Shown: positions 30,996 through 41,500, counted from the stretch's first letter. The stretch is 64,000 nt of DNA from Pseudomonas lactis (GCF_001439845.1 NZ_JYLO01000007.1:248001-312000); one strand, 5' to 3'. Translations and numbers: made by a program. The notes: generated by a model not told the origin, from the letters alone.

Positions 30996-31766
30996 TTAAT
31001 CCTTCCGCTTAAGAAGCTCACCACGGGCCGCTTTCTGGGTTTCCGTGAGGATGCCACGCAATATGTTCATTTCAGCCCGGCTCACCGAGCTGCGGCCGTA
31101 CAAGCGACGCAGGCGCGCCATCAAGTGCCGTGGCTTTTCAGGGTCGAGGAATTCGATGGCGACCAGGGTTTGCTCCAGGTGCTCATAGAACCGTTCCAGC
31201 TCGTCCATGGTGGCCAACTCGCCACTTTTGGTTGAGGCAACCTCTTCCTTTTCCACTTTGCTCGGCTGGCCGGCAGCAGCCAGCCAGGCCATGCGCACTT
31301 CATAAGTCAGCACCTGCACCGCCGCCCCGAGGTTCAGCGAACTGAACTCAGGATCTGAGGGGATATGCACGTGGTAATGACATCGCTGCAGCTCTTCGTT
31401 GGTAAGGCCGGAGTCTTCACGGCCGAATACCAAGGCGATTTCAGCACCGCCAGCAGCCTCTTCCACCACTTTGGTGCCGCATTCACGCGGATCCAGCAGC
31501 GGCCAAGGGATACGCCGATCACGGGCGCTGGTGCCGAGCACCAGATTGCAGCCGACCAGGGCTTCCTCCAAGGTGGCGACCACCTGGGCATTTTCAAGCA
31601 AGTCATTGGCGCCGGACGCACGGGCATCAGCCTCGTGGTGCGGGAATATCCGCGGTTCGACCAGCACCAGGCGCGTCAGCCCCATGTTTTTCATGGCTCG
31701 CGCCACCCCGCCGATGTTGCCGGGATGACTGGTATTGACCAAGACGACACGAATGTTTTGCAGCAA
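30996..31766 (-). CDS. trmJ: tRNA (cytidine/uridine-2'-O-)-methyltransferase TrmJ (TTG start)
   Basis: SPOUT-class methyltransferase that 2'-O-methylates nucleotide 32 in the tRNA anticodon loop. The 256 residues begin with the TTG at 31766, giving [20 protein letters not shown]. No better start is present. Landmarks are [18 protein letters not shown] and the knot segment [14 protein letters not shown], followed by [11 protein letters not shown]. The C-terminal extension from about 165 is the family's coiled dimerisation or tRNA-binding tail. It is co-transcribed with cysE, as in other Pseudomonas. Confidence 0.94.
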   Translation of the reverse strand: MLQNIRVVLVNTSHPGNIGGVARAMKNMGLTRLVLVEPRIFPHHEADARASGANDLLENAQVVATLEEALVGCNLVLGTSARDRRIPWPLLDPRECGTKVVEEAAGGAEIALVFGREDSGLTNEELQRCHYHVHIPSDPEFSSLNLGAAVQVLTYEVRMAWLAAAGQPSKVEKEEVASTKSGELATMDELERFYEHLEQTLVAIEFLDPEKPRHLMARLRRLYGRSSVSRAEMNILRGILTETQKAARGELLKRKD

Positions 31767-31847
31767 GGGAGGCGCTCTCGGACACAGGAAAGGGGAGCAA
31801 ATCTTACAGAACCGCCTAAGGTTATGCCATGAAAGCGAACGTCGTCC

Positions 31848-31875
31848 TTCACCTGAAGAAAGTTTCTGCTAGAAT
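31848..31875 (+). promoter_or_regulatory. Predicted suhB promoter
   Basis: TTCACC (31848-31853), 16 bp, then TAGAAT (31870-31875), about 36 bp before the suhB ATG. The -10 is good and the -35 is moderate. Confidence 0.45.
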
Positions 31876-31911
31876 GCTCGGCTTTCTTTAACAACCTTAG
31901 GTGACCTATCC

Positions 31912-32727
31912 ATGCAGCCCATGCTGAATATCGCGCTGCGCGCCGCCCGCAGCGCCAGTGAATTGATTTTCCGCTCCATCGAGCGCCTGGATACCATCAA
32001 GGTCGACGAAAAAGACGCCAAGGATTATGTATCCGAGGTGGATCGCGCCGCCGAACAGAAAATCATCGACGCTCTGCGTAAGGCCTATCCTACCCACGGC
32101 ATCCTCGGCGAAGAAACCGGCCTGCACAAAGGCAGCGGCGAAGGCGAAGACTACCTGTGGATCATCGACCCACTGGATGGCACCACCAACTTCCTGCGCG
32201 GCATCCCGCACTTTGCCGTGAGCATCGCCTGCAAATACCGTGGCCGCCTGGAACACGCCGTTGTGCTGGACCCGGTTCGCCAGGAAGAATTCACCGCCAG
32301 CCGTGGTCGTGGTGCCCAGTTGAACGGCCGCCGCCTGCGTGTCAGCGGCCGCACCAGCCTGGACGGCGCCCTGCTGGGCACCGGCTTCCCGTTCCGCGAC
32401 GACCAGATGGACAACCTGGAAAACTACCTGGGCATGTTCCGCGCCCTGGTTGGCCAGACCGCCGGCATCCGTCGCGCCGGTGCAGCCAGCCTGGACCTGG
32501 CGTATGTAGCCGCCGGTCGTTTTGATGCGTTCTGGGAGTCGGGCCTGTCAGAGTGGGACATGGCTGCTGGCGCCCTGCTGATTCAGGAAGCGGGCGGCCT
32601 GGTGAGCGACTTCACCGGTGGTCATGACTTCCTGGAGAAAGGCCACGTCGTGGCTGGCAACACCAAATGCTTCAAGGCAGTACTGACGGCGATCCAGCCG
32701 CACCTGCCGGCTTCGCTGAAGCGTTAA
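31912..32727 (+). CDS. suhB: Inositol-1-monophosphatase family protein SuhB
   Basis: Mg-dependent phosphatase acting on inositol phosphates. In E. coli SuhB also joins rRNA antitermination complexes, and in P. aeruginosa it affects virulence gene control. The 271 residues carry the metal-binding motifs GEETG (near 65), WIIDPLDGTTNFLRG (about 83-97) and the C-terminal WDMAAGALLIQEAGG. It is divergent from trmJ and followed by a strong terminator, so it is monocistronic. Confidence 0.96.
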   Translation: MQPMLNIALRAARSASELIFRSIERLDTIKVDEKDAKDYVSEVDRAAEQKIIDALRKAYPTHGILGEETGLHKGSGEGEDYLWIIDPLDGTTNFLRGIPHFAVSIACKYRGRLEHAVVLDPVRQEEFTASRGRGAQLNGRRLRVSGRTSLDGALLGTGFPFRDDQMDNLENYLGMFRALVGQTAGIRRAGAASLDLAYVAAGRFDAFWESGLSEWDMAAGALLIQEAGGLVSDFTGGHDFLEKGHVVAGNTKCFKAVLTAIQPHLPASLKR

Positions 32728-32738
32728 GCGAGCGAGCA

Positions 32739-32769
32739 AAAAAAAAGCACCCCACGGGGTGCTTTTTTT
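32739..32769 (+). terminator. Rho-independent terminator of suhB
   Basis: A 7-bp stem GCACCCC/GGGGTGC (32747-32762), flanked by A9 before and T7 after, starts about 11 bp after the suhB stop. Confidence 0.92.
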
Positions 32770-32816
32770 ATGCCTGGGATTTAGCAAAAAACCAATTCCA
32801 ACTGACTCAATACAAT

Positions 32817-32853
32817 CCAATGTGGGAGCTGGCTTGCCTGCTCCCACATTTGG
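32817..32853. repeat. Collapsed REP pair, family A
   Basis: TGTGGGAGCTGGCTTGCCTG runs directly into GCTCCCACA. The two arms are joined without the usual spacer and part of the second arm is missing. It looks like an internal deletion derivative of the unit at 30108. Confidence 0.7.
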
Positions 32854-32873
32854 ATCGAAACCAGACCTGGGGA

Positions 32874-33416
32874 TTACTGCTGGTTCTGACCCAGGATCAG
32901 ACGACCTTCTTTATCCACCGGAATCTGGCTGCCAGGGTCACGCTCCATACGCACGGTACCTTCCTTGCCATCCAGGTTGTAACGCACGTCATAACCGACC
33001 ACCTTGTCACTGATGTCGTTAACGGTATTACAGCGAGTTTGAGTAGTGGTGTAGGTATCGCGGTTCTGCATACCTTCCTGAACCTTGTTACCGGCGTAGC
33101 CACCACCGACTGCACCAGCCACGGTGGCCAGCTTCTTACCGTTACCGCCACCAATCTGGTTGCCCAGCAGGCCACCCGCAAGGGCGCCCACCACGGTACC
33201 GGCGATTTGATGTTGATCCTGCACCGGACGCTGCCGGGTCACAGTGACGTCCTTGCAGACCTCACGAGGGGTTTTAATCTGGGTTTTCACCGGCTGCACC
33301 GCCAGCACTTGCGCATACTCAGGGCCGCTTTTTACCAGGCTGTAGGTGGCAACAGCGCCTCCGGCAGTCACACCGACAGCACCCAATACCGCACCAACCA
33401 GCAACGACTTGTTCAC
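32874..33416 (-). CDS. Glycine-zipper 2TM-domain envelope protein
   Basis: A 180-residue exported or membrane protein. The N-terminus (1-30) is a hydrophobic Gly/Ala/Val segment that may act as an uncleaved signal anchor. A glycine-zipper region (about 70-112) reads IAGTVVGALAGGLLGNQIGG, then AGAVGGGYAGNKVQ. The C-terminal part has YDVRYNLDGKEGTVRMERDP, as seen in Rick_17kDa-type outer-membrane antigens. No lipobox is seen. Function is unknown; related proteins are envelope-stress-linked. It has its own transcript downstream of the secF terminator. Confidence 0.88.
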   Translation of the reverse strand: MNKSLLVGAVLGAVGVTAGGAVATYSLVKSGPEYAQVLAVQPVKTQIKTPREVCKDVTVTRQRPVQDQHQIAGTVVGALAGGLLGNQIGGGNGKKLATVAGAVGGGYAGNKVQEGMQNRDTYTTTQTRCNTVNDISDKVVGYDVRYNLDGKEGTVRMERDPGSQIPVDKEGRLILGQNQQ

Positions 33417-33476
33417 ATGAACCTCCTGACCATCACAAGCGGACCGAAAGATCCGCGCTATACCCAGCCTTGGAGC

Positions 33477-33512
33477 AAAAAAAAAGGCGCGAGTTCAATA
33501 CTCGCGCCTTTC
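33477..33512 (-). terminator. Rho-independent terminator of the queA-tgt-yajC-secDF operon
   Basis: An 11-bp stem AAGGCGCGAGT/ACTCGCGCCTT (33484-33494/33500-33510) is followed on the minus strand by a long T-run. It lies just beyond the secF stop. Confidence 0.92.
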
Positions 33513-33539
33513 TTGTAACAGCGGATCAACAAGCGCCCA

Positions 33540-34454
33540 TCAAGGACGGTCGTCGACCTCCTTGTCGGTAGCGGCAGGAGGGATCAAGTCTTCGCTGTTG
33601 AGGTTCAGCCAGATCAGCACCACGTTGGCGATGTAGATCGACGAGTAGGTACCCGCCAGAACGCCGATAAACAGCGCCAGGGAGAAGCCCCACAGGTTGT
33701 CGCCGCCGAAGATCATCAGCGCAGCAATCGCCAGCAAGGTGGAGATCGACGTCGCCATGGTCCGCAGCAGGGTCTGGGTGGTGGAGATGTTGATGTTCTC
33801 GATCAACGTCGCCTTGCGCAGTACACGGAAGTTCTCACGAACTCGGTCGAATACCACGATGGTGTCGTTGAGCGAGTAACCAATGATCGCCAGCACGGCT
33901 GCCAATACGGTCAGGTCGAAGGTGATCTGGAAGTAGGCCAGGATACCCACGGTGACGACCACGTCGTGGATCAGCGACACAATGGCGCCGACACCGAACT
34001 TCCACTGAAAGCGGAACGCCAGGTAGATCATGATGCCGACCAGCGCCATCAGCATGCCGAGGCCGCCCTGGTCGCGCAGTTCTTCACCCACTTGCGGGCC
34101 GACGAACTCGACGCGTTTGACCGATGCAGGGTTATCGCCGCCGACCTTTTGCAAGGCCTCGGCTACCTGGTGACCCAGTTGCGGGTCTTCGCCAGGCATA
34201 CGCACCAGCAGGTCGGTGGTGGCACCAAAGCTCTGTACCACGGCTTCGTGATAGCCGGCCTTGACCAGCTCGCTGCGCACCAGGGTAACGTCGGCCGGCT
34301 TCTCGTAGGTCAGCTCGATGAGCGTACCGCCGGTGAAGTCCAGGCCGTAGTTCAGACCCTTATGGAACCAGCTGAACAACGCCAGAACGGTAAGGAGCAC
34401 GGTGACGCCGAACGCAACGTTGCGAACGCCCATGAAGTTGATTGTACGTAACAT
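33540..34454 (-). CDS. secF: Protein translocase subunit SecF
   Basis: Inner-membrane partner of SecD that uses the proton gradient to complete protein export. The 304 residues have six predicted membrane helices and the SecF signature GLDFTGGTLIEL near residue 38. Conserved membrane segments include GYSLNDTIVVFDRVREN and TLLAIAALMIFGG. It begins 9 bp after secD and ends the operon. Confidence 0.97.
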   Translation of the reverse strand: MLRTINFMGVRNVAFGVTVLLTVLALFSWFHKGLNYGLDFTGGTLIELTYEKPADVTLVRSELVKAGYHEAVVQSFGATTDLLVRMPGEDPQLGHQVAEALQKVGGDNPASVKRVEFVGPQVGEELRDQGGLGMLMALVGIMIYLAFRFQWKFGVGAIVSLIHDVVVTVGILAYFQITFDLTVLAAVLAIIGYSLNDTIVVFDRVRENFRVLRKATLIENINISTTQTLLRTMATSISTLLAIAALMIFGGDNLWGFSLALFIGVLAGTYSSIYIANVVLIWLNLNSEDLIPPAATDKEVDDRP

Positions 34455-34463
34455 GGCAGCCCC

Positions 34464-36332
34464 TTAAATCCACAACTTCTTGAAGTCACGCCCGCCAAAG
34501 ATCAGGTTGACCATTGCGCGGGTCACCATGATGGCCGTGAACATCGAGGTAAAGATCCCGAGGGACATGGTCACCGCAAAGCCTTTCACCGGGCCGGTGC
34601 CCATGGCGAAGAGAATCCCGCCGACCAACAGTGTGGTCAGGTTGGAGTCGAGGATCGCGGTAAATGCCCGGCCGAAGCCTTCGTTGATTGCACGCTGTAC
34701 GGTCATGCCGGCGGCGATCTCTTCACGAATCCGCGAGAAGATCAGCACGTTGGCGTCCACCGCCATACCCATGGTGAGTACGATACCGGCAATACCTGGC
34801 AGGGTCAGTGTGGCACCCAGCAACGACATCAGGGCCAGCAGCATCACCATGTTGCCCGCCAGGGCAACGGTGGCGATCACACCAAAGAAGCGGTAGATGG
34901 CGATGATGAACAGCGACACGAACAACATGCCCCACAGCGCTGCATCGACACCCTTGGTGATGTTGTCGGCACCCAGGCTCGGGCCAATGGTACGCTCTTC
35001 AGCGAAGTACATCGGTGCAGCCAGGCCACCGGCACGCAGCAGCAACGCCAGCTCGGACGACTCGCCCTGGCCGTTCAGGCCAGTGATACGGAACTGAGCA
35101 CCCAGCGGCGACTGGATGGTCGCCAGGCTGATGATCTTCTTCTCTTCCTTGAAGGTCTGCACCGGCACGTCTTTCTCGACGCCGTTGACCATCTGCTTGG
35201 TGTAGGTGGTCACCGGGCGCTGCTCGATGAAGATCACTGCCATGCTGCGACCGACGTTGCTGCGCGTGGCGCGGCTCATCAGTTCGCCGCCATGGCCATC
35301 CAGGCGGATGTTCACTTCAGGCGTACCGTGCTCGCCGAAACCGGCCTTGGCGTCGGTCACCTGGTCACCGGTGATGATCAAACCACGCTCGATCAGCGCG
35401 GGAGGACGGTTGCCTTCACGGAATTCGAACTCTTCGGAAGTGGCACGCGTAGCGCCTGGGTCTGCCGCGAGACGGAACTCCAGGTTGGCGGTCTTGCCGA
35501 GGATACGCTTGGCTTCAGCGGTGTCCTGTACGCCCGGCAACTCAACCACGATACGGTTGGCACCCTGGCGCTGCACGATCGGCTCGGCCACACCCAGCTC
35601 GTTGACGCGGTTACGCACCGTGGTCAAGTTCTGCTTGATGGAGTATTCGCGGATTTCGGCGATCTTGGCCGGGCTCATCGCCAGACGCAGTACCGCTTGA
35701 CCATTGAGGTCGGCAGGCACGATGTCGAAATCATTGAAGTTCTTGCGGATCAGCGCACGGGCCTGTTCGCGGGACGCTTCGTCAGCAAAGCCCAGCTGAA
35801 TGGCACCGTTGAGCTGTGGCAGGCTGCGATAGCGCAGCTTCTCTTTGCGCAGCAGGCTCTTCACGTCGCCTTCGTAGACTTTCAGACGTGCGTCCAGGGC
35901 CTTGTCCATGTCGACTTCCAGCAGGAAGTGCACACCACCGGACAAGTCCAGACCCAGCTTCATCGGGTGCGCGCCAATGCTGCGCAGCCATTGTGGCGTG
36001 GTCTGGGCCAGGTTGAGCGCGACAACGTAGTCATCACCCATGGCCTTGCGTACGACATCTTTGGCCGGCAATTGGTCTTCTTGCTTGGTCAGGCGCAACA
36101 AGCCGCCTTTGGAACCAGCTGCCAAGGTTGCCGCTTTAACCTGGATACCCGCGTCGTTGAGCGCTTTGCTCGCACGGTCCAGATCAGCCTGATTGACCTG
36201 CAGCGAAGTGCTGGCGCCAGAGATCTGGATCGCCGGGTCATCAGGATAGAGATTGGGAGCGGAATAAATAAAGCCGATCGCCAGCACCGCCAGGATCAGT
36301 ACGTATTTCCACAGAGGGTATTTGTTCAGCAT
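34464..36332 (-). CDS. secD: Protein translocase subunit SecD
   Basis: RND-type subunit of the SecDF-YajC complex that pulls exported proteins on the periplasmic side. The start is placed at the ATG at 36332 (MLNKYPLWKY); a GTG lies one codon upstream. The 622 residues have one N-terminal helix, the large P1 periplasmic domain with GLDLSGGVHFLLEVD near 125-140, and five C-terminal helices with GMAVDANVLIFSRIREE. It lies between yajC and secF. Confidence 0.97.
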   Translation of the reverse strand: MLNKYPLWKYVLILAVLAIGFIYSAPNLYPDDPAIQISGASTSLQVNQADLDRASKALNDAGIQVKAATLAAGSKGGLLRLTKQEDQLPAKDVVRKAMGDDYVVALNLAQTTPQWLRSIGAHPMKLGLDLSGGVHFLLEVDMDKALDARLKVYEGDVKSLLRKEKLRYRSLPQLNGAIQLGFADEASREQARALIRKNFNDFDIVPADLNGQAVLRLAMSPAKIAEIREYSIKQNLTTVRNRVNELGVAEPIVQRQGANRIVVELPGVQDTAEAKRILGKTANLEFRLAADPGATRATSEEFEFREGNRPPALIERGLIITGDQVTDAKAGFGEHGTPEVNIRLDGHGGELMSRATRSNVGRSMAVIFIEQRPVTTYTKQMVNGVEKDVPVQTFKEEKKIISLATIQSPLGAQFRITGLNGQGESSELALLLRAGGLAAPMYFAEERTIGPSLGADNITKGVDAALWGMLFVSLFIIAIYRFFGVIATVALAGNMVMLLALMSLLGATLTLPGIAGIVLTMGMAVDANVLIFSRIREEIAAGMTVQRAINEGFGRAFTAILDSNLTTLLVGGILFAMGTGPVKGFAVTMSLGIFTSMFTAIMVTRAMVNLIFGGRDFKKLWI

Positions 36333-36352
36333 CACGCCGCCCGCTTATAACG

Positions 36353-36373
36353 CGGGGCGCCTTGCGCGCCCCG
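36353..36373 (-). terminator. GC-rich hairpin between yajC and secD
   Basis: An 8-bp GC-only stem CGGGGCGC/GCGCCCCG with a 5-base loop and no T-tract. It more likely affects processing or partial read-through than marks the operon end, because the genes around it belong together. Confidence 0.4.
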
Positions 36374-36394
36374 TCGATTGGTAAAGGTTGTTAC

Positions 36395-36733
36395 TTAGAT
36401 CGCTTTGAGCGTGCCTTTAGGCAGCGTGGCGGCGATGGCGCCCTTCTGGAACTTCATTTCCACGGTGTCGGAGACTTCCAGTACCACGAAAGCATCGGAA
36501 ACCTTGGTGATCTTGCCGGCGATGCCGCCAGTGGTCACGACTTCGTCGCCTTTTTGCAGGCTGCCCAGCAGGTTTTTCTGCTCTTTGGCGCGCTTGGCCT
36601 GTGGACGCCAGATCATCAGGTAGAAGATGACCAGGAAGCCGACCAGGAAAATCCACTCGAAACCACCGCCCATAGGGCCGGCAGCAGCAGGCGCAGCGGC
36701 GTCAGCCATGGCGTTAGAGATAAAAAAGCTCAT
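36395..36733 (-). CDS. yajC: Preprotein translocase subunit YajC
   Basis: Small accessory subunit of the Sec holotranslocon. The 112-residue protein has one membrane helix (about 27-47, FEWIFLVGFLVIFYLMIWRP) and a cytoplasmic domain with GDEVVTTGGIAGKITKVSD, the family signature. It lies in the conserved queA-tgt-yajC-secD-secF order, 43 bp after tgt. Confidence 0.96.
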   Translation of the reverse strand: MSFFISNAMADAAAPAAAGPMGGGFEWIFLVGFLVIFYLMIWRPQAKRAKEQKNLLGSLQKGDEVVTTGGIAGKITKVSDAFVVLEVSDTVEMKFQKGAIAATLPKGTLKAI

Positions 36734-36776
36734 TTAGCACTCCAGTTGCAAATAGTGAATCTTAGGGTCGGAAAAC

Positions 36777-38947
<2,171 letters not shown>

Positions 38948-39013
38948 GATGGGGTTCGTCTAGCAGGGCCGGGAAGTCTAGCGGAAATAGTGAAAATAGA
39001 CCATGAAACGTGA

Positions 39014-39042
39014 TTGACCAACGGTAATCTCATCTCTATACT
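39014..39042 (+). promoter_or_regulatory. Promoter of tRNA-Leu
   Basis: TTGACC (39014-39019) and TATACT (39037-39042) are spaced by exactly 17 bp, and the tRNA begins 13 bp later. The segment after the -10 is CTTCGCCGCC, a GC-rich discriminator usual for stable RNA genes. Confidence 0.75.
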
Positions 39043-39055
39043 TCGCCGCCATTGA

Positions 39056-39140
39056 GCCCTGATGGCGGAATTGGTAGACGCGGCGGATTCAAAATCCGTT
39101 TTCGAAAGGAGTGGGAGTTCGAGTCTCCCTCGGGGCACCA
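39056..39140 (+). tRNA. tRNA-Leu (anticodon CAA)
   Basis: An 85-nt type II tRNA with encoded CCA end. The acceptor stem GCCCTGA pairs with TCGGGGC. The D-loop has AATTGGTAGAC, the anticodon loop TTCAAAA gives CAA, the variable arm is long, and the T-loop has TTCGAGT. It decodes UUG and carries its own promoter and terminator. Confidence 0.97.
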
Positions 39141-39143
39141 TCT

Positions 39144-39178
39144 TAAAAAAAGACCTTGAAATTCAAGGTCTTTTTTTT
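39144..39178 (+). terminator. Rho-independent terminator of tRNA-Leu
   Basis: A 10-bp stem AGACCTTGAA/TTCAAGGTCT (39151-39171) has A7 before and T8 after it, directly behind the tRNA. Confidence 0.93.
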
Positions 39179-39223
39179 CGCCTGCAAAAAAGTGCCAGGC
39201 GTGGCAGTGGAGGGAGCGGGACC

Positions 39224-39553
39224 ATGGAGTTGACGCTTGAAGCGGTTGCGTTGTTTGCATTGAAGCTGGTGCATGAGACTGACGACGGTAGCCCGTTGCT
39301 GCGCGATGATCCCGTGATGGAGGGCTATGATCGCGAGGTGTTTGGGTTGTTGGTGCGCCAGGGAAACCTGGCCGAGATCCAAGTGAAGCTCGATGAATGC
39401 CTGTATCTGGCACTCGACACCCTGGGTGGCGCCGATACCGTCATGGGTCGCGAGTTGCAGCGGCTCGCAGCGGACGTGCGCGAAGCACAGACCCTGGAAA
39501 CACTCGACGCCCCGCTCCACGCACTCAAGGATTACCTGAAAGCCATCCTGTGA
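39224..39553 (+). CDS. Conserved hypothetical helical protein (109 aa)
   Basis: I do not recognise a family. The ATG at 39224 follows a good ribosome site (GGAGGGAGCGGGACC) and gives 109 residues that are predicted mostly alpha-helical, acidic and without membrane segments or cysteine clusters. A longer in-frame extension upstream would run through the tRNA and is rejected. It is convergent with the LysE-family exporter, with a 7-bp gap. Confidence 0.65.
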   Translation: MELTLEAVALFALKLVHETDDGSPLLRDDPVMEGYDREVFGLLVRQGNLAEIQVKLDECLYLALDTLGGADTVMGRELQRLAADVREAQTLETLDAPLHALKDYLKAIL

Positions 39554-39560
39554 CGTGGAC

Positions 39561-40196
39561 TTACTTGCGCCCTTCCACCGCCATCCGCACCGCCAAGCCC
39601 ATCAATACCGACCCCATCAGCCAGCGCTGCAGCACCTGCCAACCAGGCCGGGTGACGAAGAACACCGCGATGGAACCCGCCATGCAGGCAATCACCGCGT
39701 TGACGCTCACGCTGATAAGAATCTGCAGGGAGCCCAGCGCCAGGGATTGCACCAGCACACTGCCATGACCGTTCGGGTCGATGAACTGGGGCAGCAACGA
39801 CAAATACATCACCGCCACTTTGGGGTTGAGCAGGTTAGTGACCAAGCCCATGGTCACTAACCTGCGCGGGCTGTCCTTGGGCAAGTCGCGCACCTGAAAT
39901 GGCGAGCGCCCACCCGGCTTGACCGCCTGCCAGGCCAGGTACACCAGATACAGCGCCCCGCCGAGCCGCAGCGCGTCGTAGGCAAACGGCACCGCCATCA
40001 CCAACGCCGTGATACCCAGCGCCGCGCACACCATATACACCACAAACCCCAGCGCCACCCCACCCAGGGAAATCAACCCGGCCGTGCGCCCCTGGCAGAT
40101 GGAGCGGGAAATGAGGTAGATCATGTTCGGCCCCGGTGTCAGTACCATGCCGAGTGAAATCAGGCCGTAGGCGAGCAAGCTGGATATATCAGGCAT
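39561..40196 (-). CDS. LysE/RhtB-family amino-acid exporter
   Basis: A 211-residue inner-membrane exporter with six predicted helices. The family signature near the N-terminus is LTPGPNMIYLISRSICQGRTAG, and GLVTNLLNPKVAVMYLSLLPQF lies near 120. Members of the RhtB branch export homoserine, threonine or related amino acids; the substrate here is unknown. The ribosome site AGGAGCCAATCC precedes the ATG. It is divergent from the PH-domain protein. Confidence 0.93.
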   Translation of the reverse strand: MPDISSLLAYGLISLGMVLTPGPNMIYLISRSICQGRTAGLISLGGVALGFVVYMVCAALGITALVMAVPFAYDALRLGGALYLVYLAWQAVKPGGRSPFQVRDLPKDSPRRLVTMGLVTNLLNPKVAVMYLSLLPQFIDPNGHGSVLVQSLALGSLQILISVSVNAVIACMAGSIAVFFVTRPGWQVLQRWLMGSVLMGLAVRMAVEGRK

Positions 40197-40351
40197 GGAT
40201 TGGCTCCTGTTTTTTATGCTGCCAGCGTGAAACCCTTCGCCGACGCGGTCGTGTTGAGCGTCATGCTAGGGGCTTGAAGGCCCAGGCGTTAGATACAGAT
40301 CCGCAAGCAAAACGTCATACACCGGCGGCACCCCTTACCCAGGACAGGCAC

Positions 40352-40723
40352 ATGATCGACTTCAACAACAAAGGCTTCTTCAAACTCAAGCAAAACAACG
40401 AATACGCCGAACGCGTAGCAGCCCTGCTGCTGGACGGCGAAGAAGTGGTCGACGCCTACAAGGCCATGCGCGACGGCGTCGTGTTCACCACTAAACGCAT
40501 CATCGCGGTGAACGTGCAGGGGATTACCGGCAGCAAGAAGGACTTCACCTCATTGCCGTACAAGAACATCGTGGCGTACTCGGTGGAAACTTCAGGGTCG
40601 TTTGACTTGGATTCGGAGTTGGAGATTTATTTTTCGTCGTTGGGGAAGGTAAAATTTGAATTCACCGGCAAGACCTCGATCGTGGAAATCTCCCGGCTGA
40701 TTTCCAAGCACCTGCTGAGTTGA
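40352..40723 (+). CDS. Bacterial PH-domain protein (bPH type, 123 aa)
   Basis: A small cytoplasmic protein that fits the bacterial pleckstrin-homology family. It has an N-terminal helix, then beta strands with GEEVVDAYKAMRDGVVFTTK and KRIIAVNVQGITGSKKDF, and a C-terminal helix (TSIVEISRLISKHLL). The start ATG at 40352 has AGGACAGGCAC upstream. The family forms oligomeric rings of unknown role. It stands alone and ends in a strong terminator. Confidence 0.88.
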   Translation: MIDFNNKGFFKLKQNNEYAERVAALLLDGEEVVDAYKAMRDGVVFTTKRIIAVNVQGITGSKKDFTSLPYKNIVAYSVETSGSFDLDSELEIYFSSLGKVKFEFTGKTSIVEISRLISKHLLS

Positions 40724-40734
40724 TCCGCAGGCAC

Positions 40735-40767
40735 AAAAAAGACCTTGGTGCTTCAAGGTCTTTTTTA
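40735..40767 (+). terminator. Rho-independent terminator of the PH-domain gene
   Basis: Stem GACCTTG/CAAGGTC (40741-40760) with A6 before and T6 after. Its stem sequence matches that of the tRNA-Leu terminator at 39151, suggesting a shared terminator cassette. Confidence 0.92.
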
Positions 40768-40798
40768 TTGCGGCTCAACTGATACACATCGCTCAAAA

Positions 40799-40824
40799 TG
40801 TGGGAGCTGGCTTGCCTGCGATGC
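40799..40824. repeat. Single REP arm, family A
   Basis: TGTGGGAGCTGGCTTGCCTG followed by CGATG, with no inverted partner within 100 bp. Confidence 0.75.
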
Positions 40825-40875
40825 CCTTTAAGGAAAAATCACAGCCGCTGATTCACTTAATACTCGGACACATTT

Positions 40876-41109
40876 TCATTCCCGCCACCTACTCAAACGC
40901 CTGCAATACCAAACCGCCCCACTGAACGCTGCTCCCAAAACCACAACCCCATTCCCAACCAACCAAAGCCCAAAATTCCTGCTCTGATCCGCATCCCCTT
41001 GATAAAACGGCCCAAAATACGCAGACACGACCACCACCAAACCGTTAAACACTCCGAGCGCCACTACAACCACCCCGACGACAAACACCACGCCCTTAAT
41101 CAACTTCAT
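40876..41109 (-). CDS. Small two-helix membrane protein (77 aa), possible immunity-type partner of the Tae4 remnant
   Basis: The ATG at 41109 has a perfect ribosome site (GGAAGGTCAT) and overlaps the stop of the upstream tae4 remnant in the string ATATGA. The 77 residues contain two hydrophobic helices (about 5-30 and 48-68), a short polar loop FGPFYQGDADQSRN and a basic C-terminus RRLSRWRE. I do not recognise a family, and it does not look like the classical periplasmic Tai4 protein. Its coupling to an effector remnant suggests an accessory or immunity role, which is inference. Confidence 0.55.
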   Translation of the reverse strand: MKLIKGVVFVVGVVVVALGVFNGLVVVVSAYFGPFYQGDADQSRNFGLWLVGNGVVVLGAAFSGAVWYCRRLSRWRE

Positions 41110-41321
41110 ATGACCTTCCAAAACCAGATCTCCCTGGACTCGTGATAGTCCGAGAACGTCCCCTCAATCGAAAACCCCAGCTGGATACGCGGATAACTCA
41201 GCCAATCCGTCAACCGCCGTCCATTCCAAAGGTCAATGTGGTCACCGCTGCGATTGCCAAACGTCTCATTCCCTCGGCGCCAAAAAACTTTGAAAAAGAT
41301 ATACCTTGAGCCGAACCCAGC
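41106..41321 (-). pseudogene. C-terminal remnant of a Tae4-like type VI secretion amidase effector
   Basis: An open frame of about 71 codons on the minus strand has no start codon and is closed upstream by an in-frame TGA at 41322-41324. It reads FFKVFWRRGNETFGNRSGDH then IDLWNGRRLTDWLSYPRI and ends in EIWFWKVI. GDHIDLWNG is the conserved C-terminal motif of Tae4-type DL-endopeptidase effectors and contains the catalytic histidine. The N-terminal part with the catalytic cysteine is missing; the frame ends where a REP pair begins. The gene is therefore a scar. Family assignment rests on motif recognition. Confidence 0.65.
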
Positions 41322-41326
41322 TCAAT

Positions 41327-41414
41327 GTGGGAGCGGGCTTGCTCGCGAATGCTTTGTATCGGTCACCTATTCAGTCACCGGCCCACCGCTTTCGCGAGCA
41401 AGCCCGCTCCCACA
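41327..41414. repeat. REP inverted pair, hybrid of families A and B
   Basis: Arms GTGGGAGCGGGCTTGCTCGC (from 41327) and its inverse (ending 41414) flank about 41 bases. The arm shares GTGGGAGC with family A and GCTTGCTCGCGAA with family B. It abuts the broken end of the tae4 remnant. Confidence 0.85.
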
Positions 41415-41500
41415 AGGGGCTGCGTTTAACTGACGAGCATGAAGGCAGGCCCCCGCCTCTGATCGCGTTGTGCCCGGTGGTAGCCGTCAGCCTGGGCGCC

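Noticed and set aside
39062..39223. N-terminal extension of the 109-aa protein through tRNA-Leu
   Set aside because: It would translate the tRNA and its terminator; the internal ATG at 39224 has a much better ribosome site.
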